Below are positions 7,179 through 9,329 of a stretch of DNA of 9,329 nt, in pieces; the stretch's first letter is position 1, and every line of letters starts with the position of its first letter. Below the pieces are notes generated by a model that made no database searches, was not told the origin of the DNA, and saw nothing but the letters and a program-made list of their open reading frames with translations. The position numbers were made by a program, and so were the translations under genes. Source of the DNA: Actinomycetes bacterium (GTDB lineage Bacteria; Actinomycetota; Acidimicrobiia; Spongiisociales; UBA4744); NCBI GenBank assembly GCA_024641205.1, contig JAHEDM010000071.1, positions 1-9,329 on the forward strand, written 5' to 3'.

Positions 7179-8239
7179 CTTCCCAGTCCCAACCGCTCGC
7201 CGCGGTAGGCGCCCGTGCGAATATCTTCCCACCAGGAACGATTGCCTAGGTACCACTCAATGGTTTCTCGCAATCCGGCATCCCAATCGCGCGCCGCTTT
7301 CCACTCGAACTCACTCTCGATCTTCGATGGATCGACAGCATACCGCCGGTCATGACCCGGCCTGTCTACGACAAAGGAGATCTGGTCGGCATAGCTTCGC
7401 CTGTCCGAGCGAGGTTGGAGCTCATCGAGACACTGACAGATGGCGGCAACGACATCGATGTTGCGGTGCTCGTTTCGGGAGCCAATCGCATAGACCTCAC
7501 CGATGCGGCCGTAATCCATCACCGTCAGAAGCGCATCAACATGATCTTCAACATGGAGCCAGTCGCGGACCTGTGAACCGTCGCCGTACACTGGAAGCGG
7601 TTTGTCTTCTATCGCGGCGATGATCACGCGGGGGATCAGCTTCTCTGGGAATTGGAACGGTCCGTAGTTGTTGGAGCAGTTCGTCGTGATAACCGGGAGT
7701 TCATAGGTCTTGTGCCAGGCGCGAACCAAATGGTCGGCAGCTGCCTTGCTTGCTGCATAAGGCGAGTTGGGCGCGAAAGGTGACGTTTCCGAGAAGGGCG
7801 CAGCACCGCCAAGATCCCCGTACACCTCATCGGTTGACACATGAACCAATCGAAAACTGCTGCGATTAGGTTCGGCGAGAGTGTTCCAGTAATCGAGGGA
7901 GACTTCGAGAAGCTGGAAAGTGCCAAACAGGTTTGTACGGATAAAAGGTGCAGGTCCATCAATTGAGCGATCGACATGCGTTTCCGCCGCCAGGTTGAAG
8001 ACCGCGGACGGCTGATACTCGGCAAAGATTCGCCTCAGGGCCTTGTCGTCGGCAATGTCGACATGCTCGAATGAATAGCGTGGGTTCTCGTCGACGTCGC
8101 GGAGGGAATCGAGATTCGCCGCGTACGTTAGGGCATCCACATTGACAACCGAGCAATCGCTCGAACGGATCAGACAACGGACAAGAGCAGAACCGATGAA
8201 GCCGGCTCCTCCCGTAACAACGATGGTTTCTGTGCCCAT
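7175..8239 (-). CDS. rfbB: dTDP-glucose 4,6-dehydratase (RmlB)
   Basis: RmlB is a short-chain dehydrogenase/reductase-type enzyme that turns dTDP-glucose into dTDP-4-keto-6-deoxyglucose with tightly bound NAD+. The 354-residue protein is full length. The NAD-binding glycine motif is GGAGFIG (10-16). VDALTYAANLDSL (34-46) is the family's typical second-strand region. NLAAETHVDRSI (82-93) and the catalytic STDEVYG (135-141, Thr136/Asp137/Glu138) follow, then YAASK (Tyr161, Lys165). TTNCSNNYGPFQFPEKLIP (185-203) and YGDGSQVRDWLHVEDH (218-233) bind the sugar nucleotide. The start is ATG at 8239 with a weak purine stretch (GAAGAGA) a few bases upstream. Its stop overlaps the rmlA start by 4 bp. 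rmlC and rmlD are not seen nearby, so the 4-keto product may go to an amino sugar. Confidence 0.97.
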   Translation of the reverse strand: MGTETIVVTGGAGFIGSALVRCLIRSSDCSVVNVDALTYAANLDSLRDVDENPRYSFEHVDIADDKALRRIFAEYQPSAVFNLAAETHVDRSIDGPAPFIRTNLFGTFQLLEVSLDYWNTLAEPNRSSFRLVHVSTDEVYGDLGGAAPFSETSPFAPNSPYAASKAAADHLVRAWHKTYELPVITTNCSNNYGPFQFPEKLIPRVIIAAIEDKPLPVYGDGSQVRDWLHVEDHVDALLTVMDYGRIGEVYAIGSRNEHRNIDVVAAICQCLDELQPRSDRRSYADQISFVVDRPGHDRRYAVDPSKIESEFEWKAARDWDAGLRETIEWYLGNRSWWEDIRTGAYRGERLGLGR

Positions 8240-8272
8240 GGGTTCTCTTCGGCCTTTAGTGAACTCGGGTTG

Positions 8273-8281
8273 AATGTATCA
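8273..8281 (-). promoter_or_regulatory. Possible extended -10 promoter element before rmlB
   Basis: On the minus strand the 77-bp gap between the formyltransferase stop and rmlB holds TGATACATT, an extended -10 pattern (TGN followed by TANNNT) that ends 33 bases before the rmlB ATG. No -35 match is seen. It could give rmlBA its own promoter inside the operon, but the motif is short enough to occur by chance. Confidence 0.3.
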
Positions 8282-8316
8282 GACCCATCGATTGATCCTC
8301 TGGGCTTGAGCGATCA

Positions 8317-9249
8317 TCAGGGGCCGAGGCGCATGCCCGAGGTGAGTTGGGTGTCGGCACGGGTGCGTGTGCTGCCGGCGAACTGGATCATGGTCAACAG
8401 GATGGTCCCATCGCCGGTCTCGACGGTTGCTCCAAGCCCGGGGATCACCTCGGTGACCGTACCAGGTTCGGTGTGCGCAGTGTCGGAATCCTGACACCAC
8501 CCTGCTTCCCACACGCGGACAGTGGCCCCGGTGAGATTGGTATAAGCACCGCTGTACGGTTGGCCAACTGCTCGGATGAGATTCTTGATCTGGCGAGCGC
8601 TTTGACTCCAGTCGATTTTATTCTCCTCTGGAGAGCGCCGCGGGTAGTAGGTCGCCTGGGGATGGTCTTGAGGTGCCAAGTGAGCCGTTCCCGCCAATAG
8701 GGCTGGCAGATTGCGACCGAGCAACTCTAGGTAGGCGACTGTGACCTTGTCTGTGACCTGGGCGATTGCCTCGGACGGTCCTATCGGAACAACGATCTGG
8801 TCGACGATGTCGCCCTCATCTACTCGTTCCGCCATAGCAAAGAGAGTTGCACCTGTCCGGTCTTCGCCATTGATCATGGCCCTGACCGTGGGCGAGAAGC
8901 CCCGATAACGCGGAAGAAGCGAATCGTGGAAAACGTAGGCCCCCATTTCTGTAGACGAATAGACCGTAGGAGAAATGATGTATCGCCAATTGACTGCCAG
9001 CAGGAGCGTCGGGGATTCCAACCTCCAGAACTGTGAGAATTCGGGTGACCCGACATCGCTTTGTTCGAAGAACACAGCTCCAGATTCTTGAGCCGTTCGA
9101 TGGATGTTCTCGAGGAAGGGGGGCTCCCAAGTTGTCTCTCGGAAGCTGAATACCGTGAGTCTTGCCGTTGGCTCGAGCTCGCGGAGCCGTCTCAGAACTC
9201 GATTTCCGCGCTCGGTTGCGCAACAAAGAACGATGTGGGCTTGGCTCAA
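8317..9249 (-). CDS. Formyltransferase-family protein, probably a dTDP-aminosugar N-formyltransferase
   Basis: The 310-residue product has the two-part layout of methionyl-tRNA formyltransferase (Fmt) and the ArnA formyltransferase domain. The N-terminal part should bind N10-formyl-tetrahydrofolate: FHDSLLPRYRGFSP (107-120) is the SLLP loop with His108, and GATLFAMAERVDEGDIV (133-149) carries Asp144. The C-terminal part has NKIDWSQSARQIKNLIRAVG (215-234) and PYSGA, as in ArnA-like enzymes. Family members use N10-formyl-THF to formylate an amino group. The rmlBA neighbourhood points to a nucleotide amino sugar rather than Met-tRNA. The usual catalytic Asn two residues before the His is Val106 here. 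The start is TTG at 9249 with AGGGG at 9257-9261 (spacing 7). No ATG, GTG or TTG lies further upstream in the open frame. It overlaps the stop of the preceding gene. A true Fmt is possible but less likely. Confidence 0.82.
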   Translation of the reverse strand: MSQAHIVLCCATERGNRVLRRLRELEPTARLTVFSFRETTWEPPFLENIHRTAQESGAVFFEQSDVGSPEFSQFWRLESPTLLLAVNWRYIISPTVYSSTEMGAYVFHDSLLPRYRGFSPTVRAMINGEDRTGATLFAMAERVDEGDIVDQIVVPIGPSEAIAQVTDKVTVAYLELLGRNLPALLAGTAHLAPQDHPQATYYPRRSPEENKIDWSQSARQIKNLIRAVGQPYSGAYTNLTGATVRVWEAGWCQDSDTAHTEPGTVTEVIPGLGATVETGDGTILLTMIQFAGSTRTRADTQLTSGMRLGP

Positions 9250-9329
9250 TCGCGTACCCCTGGACGGTATTCTCCTCGGACAACGTATGTTGGCCGGTCC
9301 ATGATTCGGGTGTGCATCCGCGCTAGGTA
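9246..9329 (-). CDS. 3' end of an unidentified gene upstream of the formyltransferase
   Basis: On the minus strand a frame is open from the window edge to a TGA at 9248-9246, encoding 27 C-terminal residues that end DRPTYVVRGEYRPGVRD. The stop shares bases with the TTG start of the formyltransferase (TTGA), a common overlap in operons that supports this as a real gene end. I do not recognise the family from so short a tail. In this setting a ketoisomerase, an aminotransferase or another sugar-modifying enzyme would be plausible, but nothing in the residues shows which. The frame being open for 27 codons is weak evidence on its own. Confidence 0.4.
   Translation of the reverse strand, partial: YLARMHTRIMDRPTYVVRGEYRPGVRD
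9257..9261 (-). promoter_or_regulatory. Shine-Dalgarno site for the TTG-started formyltransferase gene
   Basis: On the minus strand AGGGG lies seven bases before the TTG at 9249. It supports this unusual start codon where the frame offers no other start upstream within the window. It also lies inside the end of the preceding open frame. Confidence 0.5.

Noticed and set aside
7179..7256. 26-residue N-terminal extension of RmlA
   Set aside because: RmlA proteins begin with a few residues before the GIILAGG strand. The extension is the rmlB C-terminus read out of frame, and ATG 7178 forms the expected ATGA overlap.
8816..9283. 155-codon minus-strand frame within the formyltransferase gene
   Set aside because: It is an out-of-frame shadow. 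The 310-residue frame carries the coherent SLLP and IDWSQSA motifs.

Overview
The window looks like chromosomal DNA of a high-GC actinobacterium or a close relative. The clues are the coaE and uvrB genes near each other (in Mycobacterium tuberculosis coaE and uvrB also lie very close), an actinobacterial-style UvrB walker region (LAPNKALAAQL), frequent GTG/TTG starts, and a uvrB start that looks leaderless. No species can be named from the sequence alone.

Left part (1-5312): housekeeping genes with two membrane proteins between them. The window opens inside coaE (dephospho-CoA kinase, the last step of CoA synthesis), whose 3' end overlaps by 13 bp, tail to tail, a leftward gene for a polytopic GT-C-like membrane protein. 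A gene-poor stretch of about 0.4 kb separates this from a rightward gene for a second polytopic protein, a probable GT87-type polyprenol-phosphate-sugar glycosyltransferase. Next comes a complete uvrB (nucleotide excision repair), ending in a strong hairpin terminator whose loop contains the uvrB stop codon.

Right part (5313-9329): surface-sugar genes. A rightward SAM-dependent methyltransferase gene with a perfect Shine-Dalgarno site faces a leftward operon. In transcription order that operon reads: the 3' end of an unidentified gene, a sugar N-formyltransferase-like gene, rmlB (rfbB), and rmlA (rfbA). RmlA and RmlB make dTDP-4-keto-6-deoxyglucose from glucose-1-phosphate and dTTP. rmlC and rmlD are not in the window. 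A formyltransferase next to rmlBA suggests the intermediate may feed an N-formylated dideoxyamino sugar rather than (or besides) rhamnose; the isomerase and aminotransferase this would need must lie beyond the right edge. The methyltransferase and the two GT-C-type proteins could belong to the same glycan assembly system, but that is inference from proximity.

No tRNA, rRNA, CRISPR array, insertion sequence or phage gene was seen. The most notable sequence oddity is the formyltransferase, whose usual catalytic Asn of the Asn-x-His motif is replaced by Val.
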